From Lysinibacillus parviboronicapiens (lineage in GTDB: Bacteria > Bacillota > Bacilli > Bacillales_A > Planococcaceae), in NCBI RefSeq assembly GCF_003049575.1, contig NZ_PYWI01000011.1, positions 1-64,000 on the forward strand: DNA of 64,000 nt, read 5' to 3'. The notes beneath the pieces were generated by a model, which worked only from the letters and a program-made list of their open reading frames with translations, was not told where the DNA came from and ran no database searches. Position 1 is the stretch's first letter. Each line of letters starts with the position of its first letter. The position numbers were made by a program, and so were the translations under genes. Positions 9,724 to 17,897 of the stretch are shown piece after piece.

Positions 9724-10287
9724 ATGACAAATCCTCGAAAAAAAATAATCTTAAATGAGATTTTGTTTTGGAAGCAAAATAAACTATTACCAGAGCATTA
9801 CTGCGATTTTTTAGCAACACTTTATGCAGAAGGAACAGACTTGGAGGAGCTAGAGTTTGCGTCTCATAAACAGGCTGTTATACCCTTAGAAAAACGAAAA
9901 ATGATATTCTTATTAGGAACTCTATGTATTAGCGTAATTGCACTCTTATATGTCTATTTTACAGTTCCTTCTTTAACAATGATTTTAACGTTTATTGTAG
10001 CTAGTGCATCGATTACGTTATTCATAATAGCGTTCAGAGTAGTGAAGCAACATAATTTGCTCGCTCCTATACTCCATATTATTGCCGCTATTTTGTTATT
10101 TAGTGTTTCAATTCGCATCTGTACTACATATTTTAGTGGGAATAATATTGCATTATTTGGTTTGATTGCAGCAAATTGTGGTGTGTGGCTGTGGTCAGGC
10201 ATAAAAATGAAGCTACTTTATTTCACAGTCTCTGGTGTTCTAGGGTTAATTGCACTAATTGGCTATTATATCATAAACTTAACATAA
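9724..10287 (+). CDS. Putative membrane protein of unknown function
   Basis: This 187-residue protein is not assigned to a family with confidence. The first 60 residues are soluble and charged (NEILFWKQNKLLPEHYCDFL). About six hydrophobic segments follow from residue 60 to the C-terminus, so it is probably an integral membrane protein. The soluble head followed by membrane helices recalls DUF2157-like proteins, but that is only a resemblance. I chose the ATG at 9724 over 9706 because GGAG lies 10 bases upstream. It stands alone, with a terminator 7 bases after the stop. Confidence 0.75.
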   Translation: MTNPRKKIILNEILFWKQNKLLPEHYCDFLATLYAEGTDLEELEFASHKQAVIPLEKRKMIFLLGTLCISVIALLYVYFTVPSLTMILTFIVASASITLFIIAFRVVKQHNLLAPILHIIAAILLFSVSIRICTTYFSGNNIALFGLIAANCGVWLWSGIKMKLLYFTVSGVLGLIALIGYYIINLT

Positions 10288-10818
10288 ACCTATCCTTCCT
10301 TTGATATCAGCTCAAAGGAGGGTATTTTATTTTTCTAAAATAGTAGTATGGCTTTTTTTATAAGCAGAAACAAAAGGAAAAAACAGTAGAAATACATATT
10401 AAAAATATATTGAAATAATAGTATGGCTTATTTAGTGAAAAAGTAATTAGAAATTTGCGTCACAGTGATTCAAAAGACTGGATATACTATTTCATTAGGA
10501 ATTGTGTTTTTTTGAACATGTTTTTGGTCGACATAAAAAAATCATGATAGTTTTAGGTATATGAAAGCGCTGAAAGTGGAAAGATAGTTTCGAGAAGATT
10601 GGACGATTAACGATTGGAAAAGCTATATTAGAAGTCCAAAATATGGGGATAGCAAGTCATATTTTATCCAATTGATACAGAAATGTCGAATTTGTTACAA
10701 ACAAAGGAAAACTTAGCGAATAGGGCTTTTCGTTTCCTGTTTAATGCAGTACAATATTAGATGTTGACTGATTCTATATTATAATAGAAGTAGATTTAAA
10801 AATGAGGAGGGGAAACAC
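10288..10818. other. 530-bp gap upstream of cccA, possible gene relic
   Basis: After the terminator the sequence is AT-rich. A short near-repeat (ATAGTAGTATGGCTT and ATAATAGTATGGCTT) occurs around 10339 and 10419. From about 10651 to 10759 one frame stays open for 36 codons and reads like protein (YPIDTEMSNLL, ANRAFRFLFNAVQY) but has no start signal, so it may be a decayed gene end. TATAAT at 10782-10787 may be the -10 box of cccA; no convincing -35 box sits at the right distance. Confidence 0.45.
10294..10334 (+). terminator. Terminator of the membrane-protein gene
   Basis: CCTTCCTTTGA pairs with TCAAAGGAGGG with one G:U, loop TATCAGC, then TATTTTATTTTT. Confidence 0.8.
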
Positions 10819-11169
10819 ATGAAAAACAATCCAGTCGTTCCTTACATCTTAATTCTGGCATTTGGTATTGGTCTTATTTTCTTCATGTCTTTACAAGGCG
10901 CAGATAACAAGAAAGAAATTGCTGCTGAACATGAGGGTGGTGGCGACACTACAGAAGCTACTGATGATGATTCTGCATTAGTACAATCTTGTATCGGTTG
11001 TCACGGTGGTGACTTAACTGGTGGTGTTGGTCCAAACCTACACGGCTTAGATGAAGCTCATATCGTAGATGTATTAACAAACGGTATCGAAGGTACACCA
11101 ATGACTCCAGGAATGAAAAATGAAGCGGAAGCAAAAGCAATCGCTGAATACATTTCTACTCTAAAATAG
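10819..11169 (+). CDS. cccA: Cytochrome c-550, membrane-anchored
   Basis: The 116-residue protein has one N-terminal transmembrane anchor (about residues 7-25), an acidic linker, and a small class I cytochrome c domain. C58-I-G-C-H62 is the covalent haem site, and M95 or M99 in GTPMTPGM is the likely sixth haem ligand. It carries electrons on the outer face of the membrane to terminal oxidases. Length and layout match B. subtilis CccA, which also lies just after rpoD. The Shine-Dalgarno is GAGGAGGGG. Terminators follow on the next 100 bases. Confidence 0.93.
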   Translation: MKNNPVVPYILILAFGIGLIFFMSLQGADNKKEIAAEHEGGGDTTEATDDDSALVQSCIGCHGGDLTGGVGPNLHGLDEAHIVDVLTNGIEGTPMTPGMKNEAEAKAIAEYISTLK

Positions 11170-11177
11170 TTTGACAA

Positions 11178-11227
11178 TGGCTGTACTAAAAGTGTTTTCA
11201 CACTTTTGGTACAGCCTCTATTATTTT
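11178..11227 (+). terminator. First terminator after cccA
   Basis: GGCTGTACTAAAAGTG pairs with CACTTTTGGTACAGCC with a single G:U, followed by TCTATTATTTT. Confidence 0.9.
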
Positions 11228-11230
11228 GAT

Positions 11231-11271
11231 GGAGTTGCTCAAATTTTGAGACAGCTCCATTTGTTTTTTCT
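11231..11271 (+). terminator. Second, tandem terminator after cccA
   Basis: GGAG...CTCAAA pairs with TTTGAG...CTCC with a central mismatch, followed by ATTTGTTTTTTC. It directly follows the first hairpin. Confidence 0.65.
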
Positions 11272-11322
11272 TACGACATCATACATACTAGAGTAGACTC
11301 TATATAAGGTAGGCGGTTAAAA

Positions 11323-12015
11323 ATGAACGCACAAAAATTATCAAAAAGATTAGAAACAGTGGCGAAATTTGTGCCAACAGGTGCGGTTGTTGCTGATATA
11401 GGTAGTGATCATGCCTATTTGCCTTGCTATTTAATTCATAAAGGTATTGCTTCTTCCGCAGTAGCAGGTGAAGTAGTCAAAGGTCCATTTGAATCAGCTG
11501 TTGGACAAGTACAAAAAGAAGGTTTAACAGAAAAAATTACTGTGAGACTAGCAGACGGCTTAGCGGCAGTGGAAGAGACAGATCATGTTGACACAATTAC
11601 AATTGCAGGTATGGGTGGACCTCTGATTGTATCGATTTTAGAAAAACATCCAAAAAGCCTAGACGGCGTTACACGTCTTATTTTACAGCCAAATATTCAT
11701 GCAAAAGTCATTCGTGAATGGGCATTAGTGAATAATTGGGCAATCCTTGATGAAGATATTCTTGAAGAAGACGATAAAATTTATGAAATTCTCGTATTGC
11801 AACGTGGACCGATGAAGCTAACAGCTTCAGAACTTTTATTTGGACCGAAATTAATGTTGCGTAAAATGCCAGCATTTATAAAAAAATGGACGCGTGAAAA
11901 AGAAAACTGGCAGCGTGTTTTACATTCTATTGAAGGAGCAGAGCAAACACCTGAAATTGCTGAAAAACGCGCAGAGTTACTAGGGCAATTAAAGTTAGTG
12001 GAAGGGGTTTTATAA
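11323..12015 (+). CDS. trmK: tRNA (adenine(22)-N1)-methyltransferase
   Basis: The 230-residue class I SAM-dependent enzyme methylates N1 of A22 in tRNA. SAM motif I is VADIGSDHAYLP at about residues 23-34, and the family-specific AGMGGPLI is at 95-102. A C-terminal helical tail (about 165-230) fits the coiled-coil domain of TrmK. In B. subtilis the homologue yqfN follows cccA and precedes yqfO, the same order as here. The stop lies one base before the TTG of the next gene, so the two are translationally coupled. Confidence 0.93.
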   Translation: MNAQKLSKRLETVAKFVPTGAVVADIGSDHAYLPCYLIHKGIASSAVAGEVVKGPFESAVGQVQKEGLTEKITVRLADGLAAVEETDHVDTITIAGMGGPLIVSILEKHPKSLDGVTRLILQPNIHAKVIREWALVNNWAILDEDILEEDDKIYEILVLQRGPMKLTASELLFGPKLMLRKMPAFIKKWTREKENWQRVLHSIEGAEQTPEIAEKRAELLGQLKLVEGVL

Positions 12016-12016
12016 G

Positions 12017-13138
12017 TTGAAGACAGTAAACGGTCAGGAAATCATTCAATTGTTTGAATCATGGTCACCTAAAAAACTAGCATGCATGGAAAATGATCCA
12101 ATTGGACTCGCAATTGGCACACTAAATAAACCAGTAAATAAAGTTTTAGTGACATTGGATGTTAACGAAGCAGTAGTGGATGAAGCCATCTCTCAGGGCT
12201 GTGAGCTTATAATCGCGCATCACCCGCCCATATTTAGACGTCTTGCCAATATTCGTACCGATAACCCAGCGGGACAATTATACGAAAAGCTTATCAAGCA
12301 TGATATTGCAGTCTACGCTGCTCATACGAATCTAGATGTAGCAAATGGAGGCGTCAATGATTTACTTGCTAATGCACTGCGACTTGAAAACCGTTCTATA
12401 TTAGAAGAAACATATGCAGAGGATGTACTTAAACTGGTTGTTTTTATTCCTACTGCCAATGCAGAAGAATTACGTGAGGCACTAGCAAAGGCTGGCGCAG
12501 GGCGTTTAGGGTCCTATGAGGCATGTAGTTATACATCGGTCGGAGAAGGGCGTTTCCGTGCACGGGATGGAGCGAATCCGCATGTAGGATTAATTGGAGA
12601 GTTGCATGTCGAGCGTGAAGTAAAAGTGGAAGTCGTATTCCCAGCCTCTCTCAAAAATCGTTTATTAAAGGCGATGTTAAATGTGCATCCCTACGAGGAA
12701 CCTGCATATGATGTGATTCGTTTGGACCAACAAACGAATATTATGGGCTTAGGACGTGTCGGTTATTTACCACAAGAAATGACGCTCCATGAGTTTGCAG
12801 AGTTTGTAAAGCAGCAGTTAGATGTGCCAACAGTACGTGTTGTTGGTGATTTACAATCGAAGGTTAAAAAGATAGCACTTGTTGGTGGGGACGGCAATAA
12901 ATATATTTATACGGCGAAACGTGCAGGGGCAGATGTGTTTTTAACAGGTGATATGTATTTCCATACTGCACAAGATGCACAAGCAATCGGTCTACAAATC
13001 GTGGACCCAGGACATCATGTAGAAAAAGTGATGATTGCAGGCGTAGCTAAAAAAATGGCAGACATGTGTAAAGATAAAAATTTTACAGTGGAATTTGTTC
13101 AATCTACCATTGATACAGAACCATTTTTATTTGTCTAG
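12017..13138 (+). CDS. Nif3-like dinuclear metal centre protein (GTP cyclohydrolase I type 2 family)
   Basis: The 373-residue protein has the Nif3/DUF34 fold with metal ligands IIAHHPP (H68, H69), H103-TNLD107 and a C-terminal DPGHH. The middle third (about residues 130-230) is the PII/CutA-like insert seen in Gram-positive YqfO. The database name GTP cyclohydrolase I type 2 is an inherited label; the true reaction is uncertain. It starts at TTG 12017, one base after trmK, with GAAGGGG 7 bases upstream. TrmK-YqfO pairing is conserved across Firmicutes. Confidence 0.92.
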   Translation: MKTVNGQEIIQLFESWSPKKLACMENDPIGLAIGTLNKPVNKVLVTLDVNEAVVDEAISQGCELIIAHHPPIFRRLANIRTDNPAGQLYEKLIKHDIAVYAAHTNLDVANGGVNDLLANALRLENRSILEETYAEDVLKLVVFIPTANAEELREALAKAGAGRLGSYEACSYTSVGEGRFRARDGANPHVGLIGELHVEREVKVEVVFPASLKNRLLKAMLNVHPYEEPAYDVIRLDQQTNIMGLGRVGYLPQEMTLHEFAEFVKQQLDVPTVRVVGDLQSKVKKIALVGGDGNKYIYTAKRAGADVFLTGDMYFHTAQDAQAIGLQIVDPGHHVEKVMIAGVAKKMADMCKDKNFTVEFVQSTIDTEPFLFV

Positions 13139-13147
13139 GAGAGGGGA

Positions 13148-13378
13148 ATGAGTATGGGAAATAGGCGACCCGCGGGCAATAACGCTGGTAAGTTATGGAT
13201 TATTATTGGCCTAATGATTGCTGTATTTGGGGGCGGCATGACGTTGATGACCAATAATATGAATGATAAGAAAATAGATACGATGACACAGCAATGTGAG
13301 AATGATGGTGGTAAGGCCATTGTCTCAAAGGAAAAAAACTTTTTATCAACAAGCTATTCATTTGAATGTAAACGATAG
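13148..13378 (+). CDS. Small single-pass membrane protein, unknown function
   Basis: The 76-residue protein has a basic N-terminus, one transmembrane helix (about residues 16-36, rich in I, L and G) and a short extracytoplasmic tail with two cysteines (C50 and C74) that could form a disulphide. AGGAGAGGGG precedes the ATG at 13148; a second ATG at 13154 is also possible. It lies 9 bases after the Nif3-like gene and is probably co-transcribed. I do not recognise a family. Confidence 0.75.
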   Translation: MSMGNRRPAGNNAGKLWIIIGLMIAVFGGGMTLMTNNMNDKKIDTMTQQCENDGGKAIVSKEKNFLSTSYSFECKR

Positions 13379-13486
13379 AAGAACAAAAGGCTGGATTATA
13401 CAATCTTGGTAATTCAGTCTTTTTGTCAATATATTGTGCAAGTTTGTAGTGATGGGATGTTGGGAAAGTACAGAGAGGAGAGAGTG

Positions 13487-13738
13487 ATGTTGTTTATCCG
13501 TTTAACAAAGGAACAACAAGAACTTATAATAGCTGACATTCAAAGGTTTTTTTATAATAATCGTGACGAGGATATTACGGAATTTGAGGCTGAACGAGTA
13601 TTTGATTTTATGAAGGAATATGTGGCACCTCATATTTATAATGCAGCGATTTCTGATGCGAAATACGTAATGGAAAGACAGCTCTCTACAATTGAAGATG
13701 AACTAGCTTCTTTAGAACGTCCGATAAAAATAAAATGA
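13487..13738 (+). CDS. DUF2164-like small protein
   Basis: This is an 83-residue cytosolic protein. The frame is open further upstream, but GAGGAGAG lies 6 bases before the ATG at 13487, and the product then begins MLFIRLTKEQQ. The pattern of an N-terminal KEQQ helix, an F/Y-rich IQRFFYNN, DFMKEYVAPHIYNAAISDA and a glutamate-rich tail fits DUF2164. The function is unknown. Confidence 0.8.
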   Translation: MLFIRLTKEQQELIIADIQRFFYNNRDEDITEFEAERVFDFMKEYVAPHIYNAAISDAKYVMERQLSTIEDELASLERPIKIK

Positions 13739-13749
13739 ATTACCTGAAG

Positions 13750-13783
13750 AGACGCAATTGTACAAAGAGTTGTGTCTTTTTTC
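13750..13783 (+). terminator. Terminator after the DUF2164-like gene
   Basis: AGACGCAA pairs with TTGTGTCT (one G:U), followed by TTTTTC. Confidence 0.75.
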
Positions 13784-13817
13784 GTTTAGAAAAGTAAAAA
13801 AATTCAAAACGAAACAA

Positions 13818-13847
13818 TTGACAATAATGTTTAATGTATGATAAATT
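13818..13847 (+). promoter_or_regulatory. Promoter of the FMN reductase gene
   Basis: TTGACA at 13818-13823 is a perfect -35 box. After 17-18 bases the sequence ATAAATT (13841-13847) offers a weak -10 box. The first MhqR-type operator begins at once after it, at the expected transcription start. Confidence 0.6.
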
Positions 13848-13866
13848 TATCTCGAATTAAAGATAA
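13847..13866 (+). promoter_or_regulatory. MhqR-type operator 1 (imperfect)
   Basis: TTATCTCGAATTAAAGATAA has outer arms TTATCT/AGATAA in perfect inversion, with a mismatched centre. It resembles the MhqR box described in B. subtilis (tATCTcgaAtTCgAGATa). It lies where a repressor would block transcription start. Confidence 0.65.
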
Positions 13867-13913
13867 AAGAATTAAAAGTAAATTCACAATAAGGAATTTA
13901 TATTTTTTTATAA

Positions 13914-13933
13914 ATATCTCGAATTCGAGATAT
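13914..13933 (+). promoter_or_regulatory. MhqR-type operator 2 (perfect palindrome)
   Basis: ATATCTCGAATTCGAGATAT is a perfect 20-bp palindrome, and two more pairs on each side extend it to 13912-13935. It matches the B. subtilis MhqR operator consensus, which controls quinone- and diamide-responsive genes. It lies about 180 bases before the reductase start. Confidence 0.85.
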
Positions 13934-14111
13934 TTGCAGCTCCAGGTTTTATTAAATTATGAGTAAATATTGAATAAAGGAATGAATTCCTGTGCACCAT
14001 GGCTTAGAGAGCTTTTTTCCTTAAAATTTACGGAGAATAGGAAGGCACAAGCTTACGCATTACAAAAAATTATTCGTTTTCAGTTCGTATGAACAAGAAG
14101 GAGGAAAAGAA

Positions 14112-14648
14112 ATGTTGAAAATAGGAATTATTTTAGGAAGTACACGTGAAGGTCGTTTAAGTCCCCAAGTAGGTCAATGGGTAAAGGAATTAGCAGAAAA
14201 ACGCCGTGATGCACAATATGAAATTATTGATATTGCAGAATTCAAATTACCTTTATTAGGTGAGCCAGGTACTGATGCTTCTGGGGCAGCTGCATGGTCT
14301 CAAAGAGTTGCTGCGTGTGACGGCTTTGTTTTCATTGTTCAAGAATATAACCACTCCATCACAGGGGCACTTAAAAATGCATTAGATTACTTACGGGAAG
14401 AATGGAATAACAAAGCAGCTGGTATTGTTTCATATGGTTCTGTTGGTGGGGCACGTGCTGCAGAGCATTTACGTGGCATTCTTGGAGAGTTACTGGTAGC
14501 AGATGTTCGTGTACATCCAGCACTATCTTTATTTACTGACTTCGAAAAAGGCTCCGTATTTAAGCCAAAAGATGTGCAAGCTGATTCAGTTAACCAAATG
14601 TTAGATCAAGTCATTCCATGGGCAACAGCATTAAAAACAATTCGCTAA
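14112..14648 (+). CDS. NADPH-dependent FMN reductase / azoreductase-like protein
   Basis: The 178-residue flavodoxin-like protein has the FMN phosphate loop LGSTREGRLSP at about residues 8-18, the EYNHSITGALKNALDYL flavin-contact segment at about 78-94, and SYGSVGGARAAEHLR near 115. These are the marks of the NADPH-dependent FMN reductase family, which includes B. subtilis YhdA (azoreductase). It probably reduces quinones, azo compounds or flavin in the cytosol. The two MhqR-like operators upstream support a role in defence against quinones. GAAGGAGGAAAAG precedes the ATG. It is a single-gene unit. Confidence 0.88.
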   Translation: MLKIGIILGSTREGRLSPQVGQWVKELAEKRRDAQYEIIDIAEFKLPLLGEPGTDASGAAAWSQRVAACDGFVFIVQEYNHSITGALKNALDYLREEWNNKAAGIVSYGSVGGARAAEHLRGILGELLVADVRVHPALSLFTDFEKGSVFKPKDVQADSVNQMLDQVIPWATALKTIR

Positions 14649-14656
14649 TAACCATA

Positions 14657-14698
14657 AGCGATATGTACATAATAATATGTGCATATTGCTTTTTTTAT
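14657..14698 (+). terminator. Terminator of the FMN reductase gene
   Basis: AGCGATATGTACAT pairs with ATGTGCATATTGCT (two G:U), followed by TTTTTTATCT. Confidence 0.85.
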
Positions 14699-14816
14699 CT
14701 AATGTACTTTTCATAACAATATTTAATTTTTACTGATAGAAACTTTTTCACTAGTAAAGCGTATACATTATTGGAAGTAAAATAGGATAATGGTTATTTA
14801 AGGGGGAGTATTAAGT

Positions 14817-15392
14817 TTGACTAAAAAGAAAAATAAAAATGAAGCATGGGCATGGGCAAAGATAATAGGTTTAACGATAATTTTTACAATCGGTGTTCGG
14901 TATTTCATACTTTCTCCAGTAATTGTAGATGGTGCTTCGATGATGCCTACTTTTGAAGATGGGGAAAAACTATTAATTAATAAAATCGGTCCTCGATTAA
15001 CGAACTATAATCGGTTTGACATTATTGTATTTGAAGAGAAAAAAGATTTAAATTATATTAAAAGAATTATTGGTTTACCGGGAGATCAAATTGCCTATAA
15101 GGATGACGTTTTATATATAAACGGGGAGAAGTACGAAGAGCCATATTTAAAAAAATATAAAGGGACCCTACAAGATAAAGGGGATTTTACATATGATTTC
15201 ACGTTAGAAGAGCAATTAGGAGAGATGACAGTACCACAAGGGCATTTTTTCGTCTTAGGCGATAATCGACGTAGAAGTATAGATAGTCGTGACCCGAATG
15301 TTGGTTTTATTGCTCAAGACGCGATTTTGGGAACAGCAAGTTCTACATTGTGGCCTTTTGTCAAACGTGAAAATATACGCTTTGATCATTAA
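14817..15392 (+). CDS. sipS: Signal peptidase I
   Basis: This 191-residue type I signal peptidase cleaves secretory signal peptides on the outer face of the membrane. It has one N-terminal transmembrane anchor (about residues 15-33), the catalytic serine S41 in DGASMMPT, the general base K82 in YIKRIIGLPGD, and the conserved GDNRRRSIDSR box near 145. This is the short Gram-positive S26 layout. It starts with TTG at 14817, 8 bases after GGGGGAG. The symbol denotes the Sip family, not a proven orthologue of one paralogue. Confidence 0.92.
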   Translation: MTKKKNKNEAWAWAKIIGLTIIFTIGVRYFILSPVIVDGASMMPTFEDGEKLLINKIGPRLTNYNRFDIIVFEEKKDLNYIKRIIGLPGDQIAYKDDVLYINGEKYEEPYLKKYKGTLQDKGDFTYDFTLEEQLGEMTVPQGHFFVLGDNRRRSIDSRDPNVGFIAQDAILGTASSTLWPFVKRENIRFDH

Positions 15393-15452
15393 GATTTTTT
15401 GAAAGGCATGCTATAATTTTTCATTAAATACCGTGAAGGGGCAGTGAGATTT

Positions 15453-16347
15453 ATGAAAACAATTATCGTCCATCATTATGATGCATTTAGCACGATACCA
15501 AATAAGGGGAATCCAGCTGGCGTTGTATTAGAAGCTGATAGCTACAATGAATTAGAAATGCAAGAAATCGCCAAGCAAGTTGGCTTTAATGAAACAGCTT
15601 TTGCCATGAAATCAGATAGAGCGGATTTATGCATACGTTATTTCACGCCTGGACACGAGGTGAATTTATGCGGTCATGCCACGATGGCAACGATTTATGC
15701 ACTTAAAACGAATGGTTTGTTAGAGAATAAATCTATGTTCACAATTGAAACAAAAGCCGGTATTTTACCTATTCATTTGCAAGAGCGAGCAGGGGATGTT
15801 TTTATAACCATGCAACATGCTGCACCGCAATTCGAATCCTTCAATGGTTCAAGGGTAGAGTTGGCGAAAGCGATTGGATTAGCAGAGCATGAATTAAATT
15901 TAGATTTACCGATTATTTATGGCAGTACAGGGCTGGACATTGCTAATTCCTGTACGAAGTTTAGCAGCCATCAAAAAGATGGTACCTCAAACAGCTACGT
16001 TTCCAAGTATTTTAAAAGAAATGCCTAAAGCATCATTGCATCCGTTTTGTTTAGAAACGTTCGATGAAACTGCAGATATGCATGCAAGACATTTTTCTTC
16101 ACCTTTCTCTGGGACAGTTGAAGATGTGGTGACAGGCACTGCATCGGGTGTTATGGGGGCTTACTATGCAAAATATATCGATAATAACATGTCATTACCA
16201 AAAACACTCCTTGTTGAACAAGGGCAAGAACTTGGTAGAGATGGGCGTGTACGTGTACATGTAAAACAGAAAGAGAATAATTTAGACATTTCTATTACTG
16301 GCACTGCAGTGTATGTGAAAAAGTTGACCGTAAAGATTGAGAATTAA
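15453..16347 (+). pseudogene. PhzF family isomerase/epimerase gene with one frameshift
   Basis: Two overlapping frames encode the two halves of one PhzF-like protein. The first (15453 to about 15930) gives [27 protein letters not shown] and [14 protein letters not shown], which holds the active-site region. The second (about 15930-16347) gives [31 protein letters not shown] and the C-terminal strand. They join cleanly as GSTG-WTLL if one G is removed from the GGG run at about 15928-15930. Full length would be about 297 residues, normal for the family. PhzF proteins isomerise small-molecule substrates that vary by member. It is either a true disabling insertion or a base-call error; the rest of the coding sequence is intact. 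Confidence 0.88.
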
Positions 16348-16399
16348 GCACACAGTATGCGTCTAGCGCAAATCTCCACCTTTATTAATAATCAATATA

Positions 16400-16455
16400 A
16401 GAGAGACTGCCCTAATTGATTAATACATCATCTGTTGGACAGCCTCTCTCTTTTG
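16400..16455 (+). terminator. Terminator-like hairpin after the phzF-like gene
   Basis: AGAGAG.CTG.CC pairs imperfectly with GGACAGCCTCTCT across a long loop, followed by CTTTTGAT. The rest of the gap up to 16588 shows no gene. Confidence 0.55.
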
Positions 16456-16588
16456 ATAAACCTATAAGAGCCAATTGATTGACATTATCTATAAGATTAA
16501 TGTTTTATTTCTTCCATAACTTGCTGTTTTAAATCTATATCCATAGCAGAAAGATGTTTCTAGCCTGTCTAGTTCCCAACAAGAACAT

Positions 16589-16630
16589 AAAATAGCTGGC
16601 TATCTCATTTTGAGATAACCAGCTATTTTA
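16589..16630. terminator. Bidirectional terminator between converging genes
   Basis: AAAATAGCTGGCTATCTC pairs with GAGATAACCAGCTATTTT (one G:U), with A- and T-tracts on both sides. The right arm overlaps the stop codon of the YwbE-like gene on the minus strand. Confidence 0.9.
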
Positions 16631-16825
16631 TCTTTGTAGAATGTCACAAACACGGCCAATTTGACCATCAGTTAAGCGAACCTTGATACCGTGTGGATGG
16701 TAAGGAGAATTTGTCAGTAAATCCTTCACAATGCCCTTTGTTTTTACGCCTGACCGCTGATCTTTTTTGAGAATAATGTTGACCTCAAGACCGGGGTGAA
16801 TATCTTTTCGATGTTGTCCGTTCAT
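16628..16825 (-). CDS. YwbE family protein (DUF2196)
   Basis: The 65-residue basic protein has the hallmark DIHPGLEVNIILKKDQRSG...KGIVKDLLTNSPYHPHGIKVRL. This is the YwbE/DUF2196 family of small proteins with a predicted beta fold and unknown role. The length is normal for the family. The ATG at 16825 follows AAGAGGTAAAG. It stands alone and ends inside a bidirectional terminator. Confidence 0.88.
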   Translation of the reverse strand: MNGQHRKDIHPGLEVNIILKKDQRSGVKTKGIVKDLLTNSPYHPHGIKVRLTDGQIGRVCDILQR

Positions 16826-16876
16826 ACTTTACCTCTTAACTTTGTAGAATGATTTGAATTATAGCATAAAGTGAAG

Positions 16877-17413
16877 TTAGTTACTTCCTACAAATAATGT
16901 TTGGTAAAGTGAAGCCAATAATGCCACAAATAAAGTATCGTCGGATTGCAAGAGTTTATAGACGATACCTTCCCGTACAAGGCCATTTTCTACAAAACAA
17001 GCACTCGCAATTTTTTCATCATTGCAATATAAATAAGCTGTTGAAGTAAAGTCCTTTTCAAAGCGAAAGACTAGGCCATCCATCGTAAAGGAATAGGAAG
17101 ATTCCAGTAATTGTACAGTTTTTCGTTGAATCGGTAGCATACTTCCATCAGGCAAAGTTAGCTGGTGACTTACACCTTTGGGAAATAGCGTAGATTGCAC
17201 TTGGAAAAGTGGCTTCCCTTGAGTAGTGCATGTTTCATAACGTTGTGGTAGTGAATCTTGCGTCGCAATGAGGAGTGCAGTATTAAGTACTTTTCCAACA
17301 GTTGAACGTTCAACTTTTTGCAGTAGGCAAACCGTTTCATTGTGCTCATTAACAATCGGTAAATTTGCCATTTTATTAAATAATTTAGGATATGTAAGTG
17401 AAAATGTAGCCAT
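16877..17413 (-). CDS. Protein of unknown function, possibly tubby/LURP-like fold
   Basis: The 178-residue protein has no signal peptide or membrane helix. It alternates short beta-like stretches, including ESSYSFTMDGLVFRFEKDF and TAYLYCNDEKIA, and ends in a hydrophobic helix (DTLFVALLASLYQTLFV). The two-strand repeats recall tubby C-terminal-like (LURP/YxjI) proteins of Bacillaceae, but I cannot confirm this by eye. GGAGG lies 6 bases before the ATG. It lies 51 bases upstream of the YwbE-like gene on the same strand and may be co-transcribed. Confidence 0.7.
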   Translation of the reverse strand: MATFSLTYPKLFNKMANLPIVNEHNETVCLLQKVERSTVGKVLNTALLIATQDSLPQRYETCTTQGKPLFQVQSTLFPKGVSHQLTLPDGSMLPIQRKTVQLLESSYSFTMDGLVFRFEKDFTSTAYLYCNDEKIASACFVENGLVREGIVYKLLQSDDTLFVALLASLYQTLFVGSN

Positions 17414-17897
17414 GAAAAAACCTCCAATCTATTTACTATATACGAGTAACCTAAACTGGAGGTTTCGCATTATTTTCATTTTATTTTGCCCATTTTAAAA
17501 TGAAGTGAAAATGCGTGTAGAATCGAATGTTGCATGTAACAGGGCAATCAAGACATGGTCAGCGCTCTTGTAAAAGTTAATTGTGCTCTTGGAACAGGTT
17601 TTGTCATTCTTTATATAGTAATTAGTAGTAGTAATATAAAGAGCTATTAGAAGTCTTACAAAGAAAGCAGAGCACAAAGAGCGATTTCTACTGAAAAATA
17701 GCTGTCCGCTAAAGCTTAAAACAGCTCTATTGGACAGCCTGTATGAAATACCAATTTATATTGTATGAACAGTCATGAAAACACATCTTATGTTGAAAGT
17801 TGAGAACGAACTATTTGCATGATTAACTGAGCGCAATTGCCTGTTTGATTCGGCTAGTAATCAGTTGGAGACGAAGATATTCCCGCTGATTGAAGGT
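17414..17897. other. 484-bp gap, no gene seen
   Basis: The gap holds the upstream region of the minus-strand orphan gene and the 3' flank of dctP. A hairpin GCTGTCC/GGACAGC spans 17701-17738 but has no T-tract. A short minus-strand frame (17495-17677) lacks a ribosome binding site. Confidence 0.6.
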
